A stretch of 64,000 bases of DNA from Montifringilla adamsi. Taxonomy: Eukaryota; Chordata; Aves; Passeriformes; Passeridae. Under the pieces are notes generated by a model, which was not told the DNA's origin, ran no database searches, and saw nothing but the letters and a program-made list of their open reading frames with translations. Below are positions 48,837 to 60,210 of the stretch, in pieces. The stretch covers positions 5,243,732 to 5,307,731 of the forward strand of contig JAGGNK010010226.1 in the NCBI GenBank assembly GCA_017590115.1, given 5' to 3'. The translations under genes were made by a program, and so were the position numbers. The first letter of the stretch is position 1, and each line of letters starts with the position of its first letter.

Positions 48837-50099
48837 TTTGAACTGGTAAAGATGAAGAAATACTGTCCCCTGTAGAACACAGTCCTACTCTGATACACCA
48901 TTAGAAAATAAGAGGAAGCAATCATATCCCTCTCCTAATTTTTAATAGAATATTTAATATACTTGTCAGTTTTCTTTGCCAGTTTTTAGAAATTAGTATG
49001 GCAGAAGAATGAGTAATTATCAGTTATAAAAATAACAGATAAAATCATCCCAGAAGTGGAGCCCTGCTGGGGCTGTAAAGCTGGTTAAAAAGGGGTTTGT
49101 CTTGGAATGCTCTCAGGCCCTGCCCCACGAGATGTTGTATGTCCTTAAATCCTGTTGGATCTCAATGGTAAAAGGGATTAAATGTTCTGCAAGGCAGAGT
49201 AAATGACGTCCTGTCTCAGGAAGAATAAACATATAAAACTAGTGCAAAATGTATTTTTCTTGCTCTGTGCATTCTTACAAATGCTATTTGTTGTGATAAA
49301 CAATATATACAAATAAATTGTAACCACATTACCTTGACTTGTTTGCTAACTATAGAAGAAAAAAAATGAGGATTAGGTAGGACTCCTTAGGATTTAGTTT
49401 ACAAACTGTAAACTGTAGCAAATCTCCATTTTAATAATTCTTGAAGAAAGCATGACACTCAAGAATTTCAAATTCAGAAGTTTCTCACTTGCTAGATGGG
49501 TTAGCAGTAGTAAATTCATGATGTTTCCAAAGAAATAAAAATATTAAGCAACAGGCTGATCTCTCTTGAATACTAAAGGTTTCTAATCTCTCACATGGCA
49601 ATTTCAGACACTTCAGATACTTTTTTTTTCTGTATCTTTTCACTTAAACCATGGTATAGAAGACTATAATTAAGCAAAAACCTATGACCTGAACTATTTA
49701 CTAATTGGACTAGTAAATATATTGTCATTTATTGTCTTCAACACACACTTTCAAATCATGGTGAAGACTTTCAAGGTGTTGGTTGTGTAATGGTAAATTA
49801 AAAGATAAATAATTTTCTGTGTCCAAAGGATGTGCTATAATGGAAATAAAACAGTATAAATGACCTATGGCTGATCTTTTGTAGCCTTTAAAAAGTATTG
49901 TAACAAATTAGAAAAGCCTTTGTTTTGTCTCCATTGTAGTTTTATAAGATGACTGTTAGGATGCTGAACTGGAAAACATTCAATTTCTGTGCAGGCATTT
50001 CAAATGTTGTTATATAATCCTAACGTTTAAGCTAGGATAAATATCTTTTTATTCCAATCATATATTCATTTTTTGTTGAAACATAAAAATGAGCTTATC
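48837..50099. other. AT-rich DNA without a gene
   Basis: No gene is seen. The patch 49055-49210 is slightly GC-richer and ends before 'gaataaac', but matches no repeat I know. A small inverted repeat ('agtttac', 5 bases, 'gtaaact') lies near 49397. Confidence 0.6.
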
Positions 50100-50460
50100 T
50101 TCTTCTTGCAGAACAGAATAATTTGTATTTACCATTACTGAGGAGGGCTGTAATTATACTTGTGCAGATTAAGACACTGCTGAAAAATGAAGGGCCTTTT
50201 CACTGCACATGCCAGGTAGGGCACAGACTGCACAAGCATGCTGACGGTGTTCCACTGCTGATTTCAGCCATGCCCTGCTCCAACAGAGGATTTCTTCTTC
50301 CTACAGAAGAAAAAATAGGTGCTGCAGCGTGTCTGATAATTCTGTGTTTTGTACGTGGGAAACGATGAAGTGTACGTGGTCTCACAGCGGCAGGAATAGT
50401 AACAAACAGATGGCTTTAGTTTACCCCTGCAGTGGCTACCCCGTGAGCACAAGTGAGTTC
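50100..50460 (+). other. Candidate exon-like, CpG-retaining segment
   Basis: A strong 3' splice-like signal ('cttcttcttgcag' ending at 50111) is followed by 104 bases ending in CAG, then GTAGGG (from 50216). One frame is open through all 34 codons. A second 3' splice-like signal ('tttcttcttcctacag') ends near 50309. About seven CpGs occur between 50240 and 50445, well above background. A plus frame stays open from 50123 to 50368. The translated product has no domain I recognise. This could be an exon of a non-coding RNA, a conserved element, or coincidence. Confidence 0.25.
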
Positions 50461-52263
50461 TATTTTGCCTTGTTTTCATAAATCTGTTTCACTGCATATA
50501 TTCAAGATGTGAGTTGGCTCAGAACAGCAGTAACAAGTGTATAAACAAAGCAGCAAAACAAAACAACCAAAGGACAACCCCCAGATCTATTATTTCTAAT
50601 TGTGGATTGTTAAATTATTGTAAAGATGTGGACAGTGCTTTTCAGGACATCTGTACAGTACTACTAAAATATGAGTATTGCCTGGCTTAGTCATGGTGTG
50701 GATTCATGGTAGGCATCAGCTATCCTGACACCTGAATGTATCCCTCAGGTGTAATGAAGCGTTTTTGCATTTCATTGCTTTGCTTTGGGATTGAAGCATT
50801 GAGTGTTCTGACCTTACAGACACTTGGTTCAATCTGAGATGTTTAGCTAAAATGAAAATGGTTTGTCCTGTGGCTCAGCTTACAGGCAAATGCATGACAT
50901 AGAGAGCTTAGAATTGTTTAAAAGATAGGGAGAGGAAGGAGGAAAAATACTTTCCCTGCCCTTGGAAGCATGTGAGATACAGGTAGTGTCTAGCAGTTGT
51001 TTCTAAATCAAGATTATCTCTGGCAATTTGTTGTAAGAGTTTTGCCTTGCAGTCTCAATAGTCATATGTGTTAAATGGTGACACTTCCTACACCTTCTGC
51101 TGCGCTCTGATGGGACATGTGCCATCCCCTTTCTCTCTGAGGCCCTGACAGGTTCAGGCAGGATTGGAGGGAAGAGTGGGTTGCAGTGAGTCACCAGCGT
51201 TCTGTGCCCTTCGCTAGGACAAGTATATTATAAATGCTTTGTTTCCCCTCTCACTAGAGTTCATTTGAGGCTGATAGAACTTCTTGCTGCAACACCTTAT
51301 CCCTTTTTCCACTGGTTTACAGTCCCCCATTACATCCTAGCTGACATGTTTTACAAATACTGTATTTTTGTTCATTTTTTTCTTATGATCCAGACCTCAA
51401 GGTTGCATTTGTTAGTGACCAGTAATTGGTTACTAAATATTTTTTTTTCTACAGTCCTGGGTGTTCTGTCTGTACTTTGAAAGCCTTCGCTCTCTCATTT
51501 AATGACTTCACTTCTCTGTCTGCATTTTTATACTAGATTAATAAGTAGTTTGATGGATGAGGACTAACAACTAGCTACTGTTTTGCATTATTGCTAAAAA
51601 TATTTCAGAGTATCAAAAACAGTGGGGTTTACACCCCACCACTGTACAAAGCTAAACCAAACCAAATCAAATGGGAGTCACCTGATAATGAGAGGGTTGC
51701 TGTCACTGTTTATTATGCTAAAATAATGTTCTAGGTGAGCCTAAAACAAGCCTAGACAAAACTTGTTATGTCCTTGCAAAGTCACCCAGCAGTGGTGACA
51801 ATTTTACTGGGTTAGAGAGCTGCACAGCAGCTTCATGACTTGATGCCTTTCAGTACTGCTATTCACATTATTTCACCATGAAATCACATAATTATGTGAT
51901 TTTTCCCTCCTCCCTCTTTGTAATTTTTGGGGTTGCTTTTCTGCATTTGGAATTTCAGATTGTATTAGGCTAGTTCCCATCCTATTCTGAAAACACTAGG
52001 TAGCAAGTCAGCCTAGGAATGTGTCTGCTGTGCCTTAAATATTTCTGGCATTTGTTTGGTTTTGTTCTACTTCAAAATAGTATATTACAAACTAAATCAA
52101 GGCAATAATACCTTGAAAAGGTAGTCTCTCCCAGTAACCTCCAAGAAATAATAACTGGAGGTTGCCTTCTCAGGTTTTGTCAGTTGCCTCAAGCTGACTG
52201 TGAATTGAGCTACATCCCTTCTTCTTTTCCCCCCAAACAGGCCAAAAATTCCCCTTGTGGAAA
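50461..52263. other. AT-rich DNA without a gene
   Basis: Unique-looking sequence; the one notable structure is the 22-bp palindrome annotated separately at 51881. No gene or transposon is recognised. Confidence 0.6.
51881..51902. repeat. Perfect 22-bp palindrome
   Basis: The half-site 'aaatcacataa' is followed directly by its exact reverse complement, with no spacer. Each half contains 'atcacataa', and the centre is AATT. Confidence 0.95.
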
Positions 52264-52306
52264 TTCTCTTAACATGCTTGTCAAAAAAAACAAAAACAAA
52301 ACAAAA

Positions 52307-52356
<50 letters not shown>

Positions 52357-52383
52357 AAAAAAAACCCAAAAAAACCCAAAAAC

Positions 52384-52444
<61 letters not shown>

Positions 52445-52492
52445 AAAACCAAAAAAACCCCAAAAAACCCAAAGAACCAAAAAACAAAACCA
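52264..52492. repeat. A-rich low-complexity tract with C-doublet interruptions
   Basis: About 230 bases of A interrupted by single C, then CC and CCC at both shoulders of two long pure-A blocks (about 52309-52354 and 52387-52443). The regular 'aaaaaccc' steps look like decayed or expanding units of an A-rich minisatellite. Lys-rich and Phe-rich frames through it are artefacts. Confidence 0.95.
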
Positions 52493-55400
52493 GACAAAAA
52501 TCCTATCCTCAGCCTTCACTAACACAGAGTTTAAGTTGCCTAATTTCATCACATCTCGGGATGTAGTTTAGTAAAACTCAACACCAGGAAGAAAAAAGGG
52601 CTAAGGCAAAAAAGAAAATAAAAACAATACAACTTTAATTCTGTGCCTCTTGAAGTTAATAAGAAGTACCTATGAGCAATCCAGCCTCACCTGTGAGGGA
52701 TCCCAGTCCAGCATTCCAGGGGGCAATTACAGCAGCCTGGCAAATGAGGATGTGATAGGAAACACATGAGAGTGTGACACTTAATGCTTTGTATGGTCAC
52801 TACAAAAAGGTGTGTGCCCCTAAAAGGGGTTCATTAGCTCTTTTTTAGGGCTGCTTTGTGTGTTTTGGGCCAGGGGTTGAGCCTGTTGTCATCTGAAGAG
52901 ATTTCTAACAATTAATCTTTGCGTTCTGGAGGTTGAATGCTTGGTAAGCGAAATTACAGATTTAATATGGATTATGTGCTTATGGGCAAGGAAGGTGTAG
53001 AATGGGGAAAATACTTGGAAAATATATTTTCCGTGGAATGGGCTGGAAATGAAAGGTGACTAAGGAAGGATCTGTAGCAGAGAGGAATATTAAAATAGTG
53101 AGTCCTTAAAAAAAAAGTAGTAATGTTAGAATTAAACTTTATGGTTTACTTTAGGTGCTGAATGATGATTTCTTGGTTATTAAGAAATAGGTAAATTAGG
53201 AAAAAAAAACCCAAAAGAGCATACTTTTTTTCAGATTAAAGTAAAAAACTGTTACGACTTGTTGCTATAGAGTATTGTGGATGGTGAAAATCTGGCTGTA
53301 TTGGAAAAAAATATAAACCAGGTAGATAAATGGAAAATAAATCAAACAACTCACCAGGGGTTTCTTAACAGTTCTTTTTTCTGGGGACTTGTTAGACCTC
53401 AGACTGTGTGGAAGCTACTAAAAACTATTTTATTCTTATAGACCTCCCCTGCTTATTACTTGCAGGTGTCTACAACTCACAGCTCCTTGTTCACATGGGG
53501 AAAAACTGAAATGCAGAGAGCTGTTCTGGTAGGGGCCTGGGTGTCTGTCCACCAAGGAGAGGGAAATGTAGACCTTAATATTTCCCACTCTTTATTTTTT
53601 AACCTTTTTTATCCTCCCTTCCAAGATTTATTCTTTATTCCTTGGCCCCTAGTCCTTCTCCATAGTAGCCAAATTCACCCATAGTATCTGAGTCCTGCCT
53701 CTCATTTCAGCTGAGTGCCCTTCCTTTTTCACCTGCCTGTGTCCAAATCCTAATTCATAACTGTATAAATGAGAGCTATACTGTTGCAAATAACTTAATG
53801 AAAATTAGCCATGGTTTCTTTGAAAGAAACTGTGTGGACCCCTTATTTTAAGGGGAAAAAATCTGCAAAACATTTGTGAAGTAAGGTCAGCATTTTCTCT
53901 CAAAACCAAAAAGTCTTTCATCAAGACTTGCAGAGTATTTTCACAGGGGCTGAAATCTGTACAAGCAGGTTTTCAGTCTTTGGCACCTGTTGCAAGATTT
54001 ATGAAGTAGGTTTCTATTTCATTTTAGAAATGACTGCCAAAGGTAAGGCTTGGGTAGAAACATTTTTTTTTTTCCCCTGAAGTAAGGTGCGACACATCAA
54101 TCTGTGTGGGTGAAGCAATTTATACTATTAAACTTTTATACAACAGCATTGAAAGTGAAAGAATTTTGAGGCATGCTATTTTTTTTTTTTTTTTTAATTC
54201 TGCCATAGGCCTCCTTCTTTTGGTAATGAGCAGAATCTGCTGCAATCAATGAACTTGTTAAAGAATAATTATCCACATCTGTGTTAAAGTACTTTGAGTT
54301 ACTTTTGTGTTTGTTATAGGTGCCACAGTATTGATGTCTCTACTATATTAAACACAGGAAAACTAAAATAATAGACAGCATTTTAACTGTATTGAATTGG
54401 AATTTTGCTGACATCAGGAGAGCAGAAAAATCCTCCAATACAGTGATAAATAACAAGGCATCATTACTGTGTATTTGAGGGCTGACAGTTATTGTTTAGA
54501 CAATTATTATTAGAGGAGTACATTATATACTGTAGGAGTTAACTTGTCAATTGCACGTGCAGCACATTACTTTTGCTTATTACTTATACCAAAAATAAAG
54601 ACAGAAGGAGCAGTAAATGTCAAGTTAGGAATTTTTGCAACTATAAATTGGTTTGTATTTGGAGATATATGGAGAGATTTTGCATTCTCAGCTTAGGCAC
54701 AAAGCTAGTCTGCTTAACCCACTTCTACAGATGATGTATGTGGACTATCAAATTATTGGCTCTAAGTGAAAATACTAATCCATCAAATAAAAGGCCTAAT
54801 TTTCTAAACAATAAACTTTTTTTTTTATCTCCCTTTGCTGGCTGTCATTCATAGATAGGCATGGCTGCTTGCAGAGGCTGTGTGGAAAAAGTGAGAGGAA
54901 GGGAACCATACTGCCTGTGTGGGTTTGCAAAGTGATTCTTCAGTGTGTGCACTTCATGCACAGCTTCTAACAAACCAAGGTTTATAAATGTTGAAATGTC
55001 TAGGCTGTTGAAAAGTTTGTATCTAGCTGGACAAGTAACTTTGAGTCTTTTGTTTGTGGATTGAGGTGTTAATTATGAATGCTGTTTTAAGGTATATATA
55101 TAAGTAGAGGAAGGCACCTTTTCCAAATCAAGAATAGGAACTAATCTTGTAGTATATACTTGATTACCACTCTTACAAGTTTGAACCCAGAGCTGGAGCT
55201 AAGAAATTGCTTGTGTTACCCTGTGGTATTTCTACAACTTGGAGCTTGTGGAGTCTGTTCTCTCATGCTAAGAGAGGCTGTCAGGCCATTAAAAGCAATT
55301 TCTTAGTAATAAAAGTTACACAATTATTGATTTGTTTTATATTTTGGGCTCCCTTTTTGCGAAGATAGAGCTCTAAGAGCTCCTCATGATGTACTGGGCA

Positions 55401-57274
55401 AAGTCACTGGGAGTGCTAAGTGTGTCTTTGTTGGCTATGATAGTTAAGCATAATCTTTAATGACGGGGTTAGTGTGTTGTCATGCCTTTTTCTTGTAGTT
55501 CACACTCAGATTTAATTTTTTTTTTTATAAGTCTTGTCTATTGACAAAGATAGCTTTGAGTAATGGCCATGATAATTTTTTATATGGGGGGCACATATGT
55601 TATTTGGAATCAAGGTATCTGCTACCTGCTGGCTCATGCTATGCCCAGAACTCCTTGTGGACATCCAGTATGAGGCCTAAGAATGTCAGGTCTTGGTAAG
55701 CAGCATTGTTTACCAAAGGAACTGAAATTCGGCTGAAATAGGGGTTTCTTCTCAACCTAGCAAAACAGGAAAATGTTGGGCTTGATGCTTGAGCCTCTGC
55801 TTCTAGTTGGATGTGTCTGGTTCCCCAGAGCTCTCTCATTGCTCCTCTGCTCAGCAGCTGGGTTTCTGACTGGGTCAGTTTTGCCTCATTTCTGCAGCCT
55901 CTGCCTCCAGGTTTTTCTGGCCTGATTGCCAACTCACACATCTTGGTCTACTTTCACACGTGAACACATCATCTCAACTTTTGTGCATCCCTTCCTTTTC
56001 TCTCTCCTATCTACTTATGACTGCAGCAATTTTGAACAAAAGATGATAAATTCCATGAAAGGGATTTCTAATGTTTATTAATTTCCTCTATCTTCTAATC
56101 ACAGCAGACTACAGGAAAAATGGCTTTTTGTGTCATCATCTCTTCAAGTATGTAGTTACTGCTTGTCCTTCCTGTTCTTGCTCCCTTAGTTCTGAATTGT
56201 CTGGGTTTATTTATGACCATGTGCTCTGTGCTGCTGTTACAACACATCCTAGGCCCTTCAAGGGATCAGCTTGTGTTTGTACATCTGCTGGCACAATCAG
56301 GATATAGGCCTGGTCAGAGCTGTGTGCACTGGCAGAATGTAATCTGGTAGGCAGGTTTTTCAGGCCATTTTTCTCAGCAAGATATTGTGTGAATAAGTAA
56401 GTCAATTGTTTTTGTTTCCCTCAATGTGTTTTTCAGCTTTTCAAGTCTTTAACTATGTAATGGAAAAATGGAGGGGATAGAGCTATGCTGATATTGAATG
56501 TGTCTTGCACTCTGAGATTTTGATAAAACTGTACACAGAAGAGTATTTTAATAAATCCAATCTCAGCTGGATTGCATGGTGGGTGGTGAAAAAAAAATCA
56601 GAAAACCGCAAACAACCCCACTAACATTTAACCTGCTTGTTATGTTGAAGAATTTCAAGGAATATTAAAACAGAATTTAGCATTTACTTTTATTAGGCAG
56701 CAAGTAAAACTGTATAGTGCTAAATAGTTGAAAATTTTAAGTGTTAAGCAATTTTATTTTTGTAGTAAAAACCCAAGACCTAGTCTCATTGAGATGTTAC
56801 TAATGGCTTGACCAATTGTTGTTATCAGCTCAGTAAATATTTTTTACTCTCTGACTATCTCAAGTTATTTGCTACACTTCGGTGCCCAGCATCAGAATAG
56901 TGCAGCTCCAGATATGACTGATAGGAGCTGAAAATTGGTTTCAATGAGTTTCATCAATTTAAGGACACTGGTGTTTTGTCTGACAACAGAGGAACATAAA
57001 TTGACAGCTATAATTTCAGTTATAACCCACTAAGCTTGAACAGTGAAATCCTGCAGAAAGTTAGTTACTTTATTTTTTTCCCCCCTCAACTGGCTTTGCT
57101 TACAACTTTGAGTATTATGAGAGTGAAATATATTTCTCCAACTCTAATTCAGCAGAAGCACAGTATAAAACAAACTCTGTTAGATTGACAAGGCAAGTTA
57201 CCAGCTAAAATCATTCTGTGGAAAGGCAGCAGAGCTATGCAGTTCTAGCAAGGCTCATAACAACTTAAATGTTC
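52493..57274. other. AT-rich DNA without a gene
   Basis: No gene is seen. T runs occur at about 54063-54074 and 54179-54195. The stretch 55630-55960 is GC-richer with a 100-codon minus frame but no recognised motif. The 54520-54600 patch ('tcaattgcacgtgcagc') contains a CACGTG E-box. No CR1 or LTR is recognised in these 4.8 kb. Confidence 0.6.
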
Positions 57275-57475
57275 TGGGTGTTTGTTGTTTTTGTTGGTAG
57301 GTTGGTTTTGTGCTTGGGGTTTTTGTGGGGGGTTGTTTGATTGTGGTTTTTTTGGTTGGTTGTTTTTCTGGTTTTTTTTTTTGTTTGTTTTTTGTTTGCT
57401 TTTTTTTTTTTTTTTTTTTTTGGTTGGTTGGTTTTTTTGGTTGGTTGTGGTTTTTTTTTGTTTGCTTTTAATATT
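57275..57475. repeat. G+T-rich low-complexity tract
   Basis: About 200 bases made of T runs with G doublets to hexamers ('ggttggttggttt' and 'gtggggggttg'), including a T19 run near 57402-57420. The plus strand has almost no A or C. It is the strand complement in style of the A+C-rich tract at 52.3 kb. Phe/Trp/Leu-rich frames are artefacts. Confidence 0.95.
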
Positions 57476-59632
57476 TGGTTTTCCATTTTCTATAAATGTT
57501 CCACCTGGAATATCAGGACAGAGACAGACCACCTGAATCTTATTTTTCTTAGGTATTTTGTGCTAAGGCTTTGTCTGAAATGAATGGGTAAATCTACACA
57601 GCTTAAAGAATACACTAGCTATTGAACATAAATATGAATATTACATTTTAGATATGTCCAGAATGCAAATGACACTTAATGCAATGAACATAGATCATGC
57701 TGATACAGTACCTCATATTTTATTAAAATCATAGACAAATGGACTTAATGAGTACTTCTTTTAAAATTATCAAAGTGTGCACTATTAAAACAAGGAAGTT
57801 CTGCTAGAGAGAACTCAATACTAAATTGGCTTTCATCAAAACTGTGCAAAAAAAGAAAATCAATTATAGCAATCATATTACCTTTCAAGTATGTCCAATG
57901 AAATCAGTTAATGGATATAATTTATTCTTTATGGAATTACTCTTTAAATGTACTGGAAGGCACTTAAACACAGGAAACACTAAGGCAATTAAGATTTCAC
58001 TTTGTATGAAATTCTCAGTTTATGAATGCATAAACAGCCTAAACTGGTTTTAAGAGTTCTACCAAAGTAAGTTTTTGGGGTTTTTTTTCTAAACAAAGGA
58101 AAAAAAATTCCACACAATCTGTAGCTGCCACTTCCTTTGCTTGATTAAAGATCCTTAATTATTATATATTGCCTGAGGTAATAGATTTTGACAATTTTTC
58201 CCACTTGCACTCTTCTCAGTCTTCCTAACTTTTTCCTGTAATAATGCAGTAGAAGTGTATTTATCAAAGTATGTCAGCCAGTAAATTACTTAAATCTTCT
58301 GCAGTTGTTTCCCCTGCACCTCTTTTTCCAGGTGAATTGGGAGTAAAGTGAAATTAGGCACCCTCTTGTACCAATCATGTTTGCACTGGAAGCTAGGAAG
58401 TAGATGAGAACTCTACCTACTCTCTGTTGGTTTTTTTTGGGGGGAAGGTGTTCAAACTGATTCTTTGCTTAGCCCACTTGAAATATTTTCTGGCTAGAAG
58501 AAGAGTTGCGTTAAGGAGTGTGCAAAATTAAGATGTCATGTGAAGTGACTGCTCTTGGAATGTGAGATTCTGTTGTGTGAACAATAAGGTCATAGATGAA
58601 AGCAGAGCTTCAGCAAGGAAAAAAATATTGAAAACAGGCTAGGGGATATTGAACAATAGAAGGGAAGAAGGTGGGAAATGAGACAAGCTCATCGGGCTGT
58701 AAGTAGGAGTAAAATGATGCCATGTCCCCTTTAACTTCCTGTTTTTATGTTCAGGCTTAAAAGCATATATGTTCATAATAATAAACAATAATACATGCTC
58801 TCAAGCAGTGAAGTCCAAACTTAATGAAAAGATTACTTTTATTGTTATTTTATACTCTGTTGACAATATATGCCTGACACGGTCCCTTATGCAAAAGGTA
58901 AAATGGCAAACACACACAGAAGAAATGCATTAGTTTAATTTTTTCATTCTTCTGCTGGAATGTGTCACTGCTTCTGCTCCATTCCTGGGAGCTCTGCAGT
59001 TCACAGAAAGGCCTTGATACCTGTTCATGGACAGAAGTTTGCCTGGAGATTTACAAATCAAGATAGGCACTGACATTTCCAGCCTTAGAAAATTGCTGCT
59101 CTATGTCCATGTGAATAAATTTTGACCTACTTTCCAAGAACAAACTTAGTCCTATGAAGCAAGGGTTTTATTCATGAATACACTTTATTGCTGCTCAAGA
59201 AATATGCCTACTGAAATAAGGGCTATTTGGCTGATATTTCAGCTTTTTTATCCTCATGTACTTCTGTAATGTGCTGCTGACTGCAAAAATCATGTAAAGC
59301 TTAAGGGACAGGGAGAAAAAATAATCTGGTAAATAAGTGTGGGTTGTTTGGGTTTTTTTTTTTTTTTGTTTTTTTTTTTTACTTATATCAAAGTATATTT
59401 TAAAATTTTTTATATCCATGTTCTGCAATATAGATTACTTGCTGAATATCTTTATATTACCTTTTCAAACTGTTGAGCAACAAGAGTGTATAGCAACAAA
59501 CGAGTCTTTGAAGAGAAGTTGGAAATCAGCCCCATAGTTCGGTTTTGCTTCACAGTAGAGTATTACTAACACATTGTCCTAGCATTAAATATAAGAATTT
59601 AAAAATTAAGGAAATATAGTTTCAATTATAGC
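57476..59632. other. AT-rich DNA without a gene
   Basis: No gene or transposon is recognised. A T-rich patch lies at 59350-59380. Short frames at 57826-58053 and 59195-59537 lack motifs. Confidence 0.6.
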
Positions 59633-59757
59633 TTTTTGGTGGCTTTGTTTTGTGTTGTGGTTTTGGGGTTTTTTTGTTTGTTTTGTTTTTATGTTTTTTG
59701 GGGGGTTTTTTAGGTTTTTTTTGTTGTTTTGTTTTTTTTTTTTTTTTTTTTAATTTT
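59633..59757. repeat. G+T-rich low-complexity tract
   Basis: About 125 bases of T with G runs of two to six ('ttttggggggttttttagg'), ending in a T22 run near 59730-59751. Similar in make-up to 57.3 kb and to the block at 34.3 kb. Confidence 0.95.
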
Positions 59758-60127
59758 TAGGGGACCATGGTTTGTATGAGCATTTCTGGACAAAGCAAAG
59801 CATGTAAAATATACAACTGGATAAAGAATTTTTCTTCAGTTTCAGTAGGCTTAGTATTCTGTATAAGGCCTTCATTTTTTACTATTTGCAGTAAAATATA
59901 CAAATAAACTGAAAGATGTTTACAGTGCCTCATGCAGTGTACAGATGGCATCTTTACTCCAATCTGTATCCTTGTCCTTTCAAGGATATCCCTCTAGGTA
60001 CCTTGCCTTCATAGAAACCAATGCATTTTTGGAAAGAGGTGGTCTTTAAAATTTAATTTTAATCAAAATAAACTGGATCTCTTGAGTACAAAATGTTTGC
60101 CAGAAACAATTTTATTCATTTCTCACT
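59758..60127. other. AT-rich DNA without a gene
   Basis: Nothing recognised between two T-rich tracts. Confidence 0.6.
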
Positions 60128-60166
60128 TTTTTCTTTTTTTTTTTACAAAAATTTTTTTTTTTTTTT

Positions 60167-60205
<39 letters not shown>
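60128..60205. repeat. Poly(T) tract with few interruptions
   Basis: About 78 bases of T broken by a few C and one A5 stretch, with a terminal run of more than 35 T. Confidence 0.95.

Positions 60206-60210
<5 letters not shown>

Noticed and set aside
52097..52571. Lys-rich and Phe-rich open frames up to 151 codons
   Set aside because: Direct products of an A-rich homopolymer tract.
57245..57583. Phe/Trp/Leu-rich and Lys/Asn/Gln-rich frames
   Set aside because: Direct products of the G+T-rich tract.
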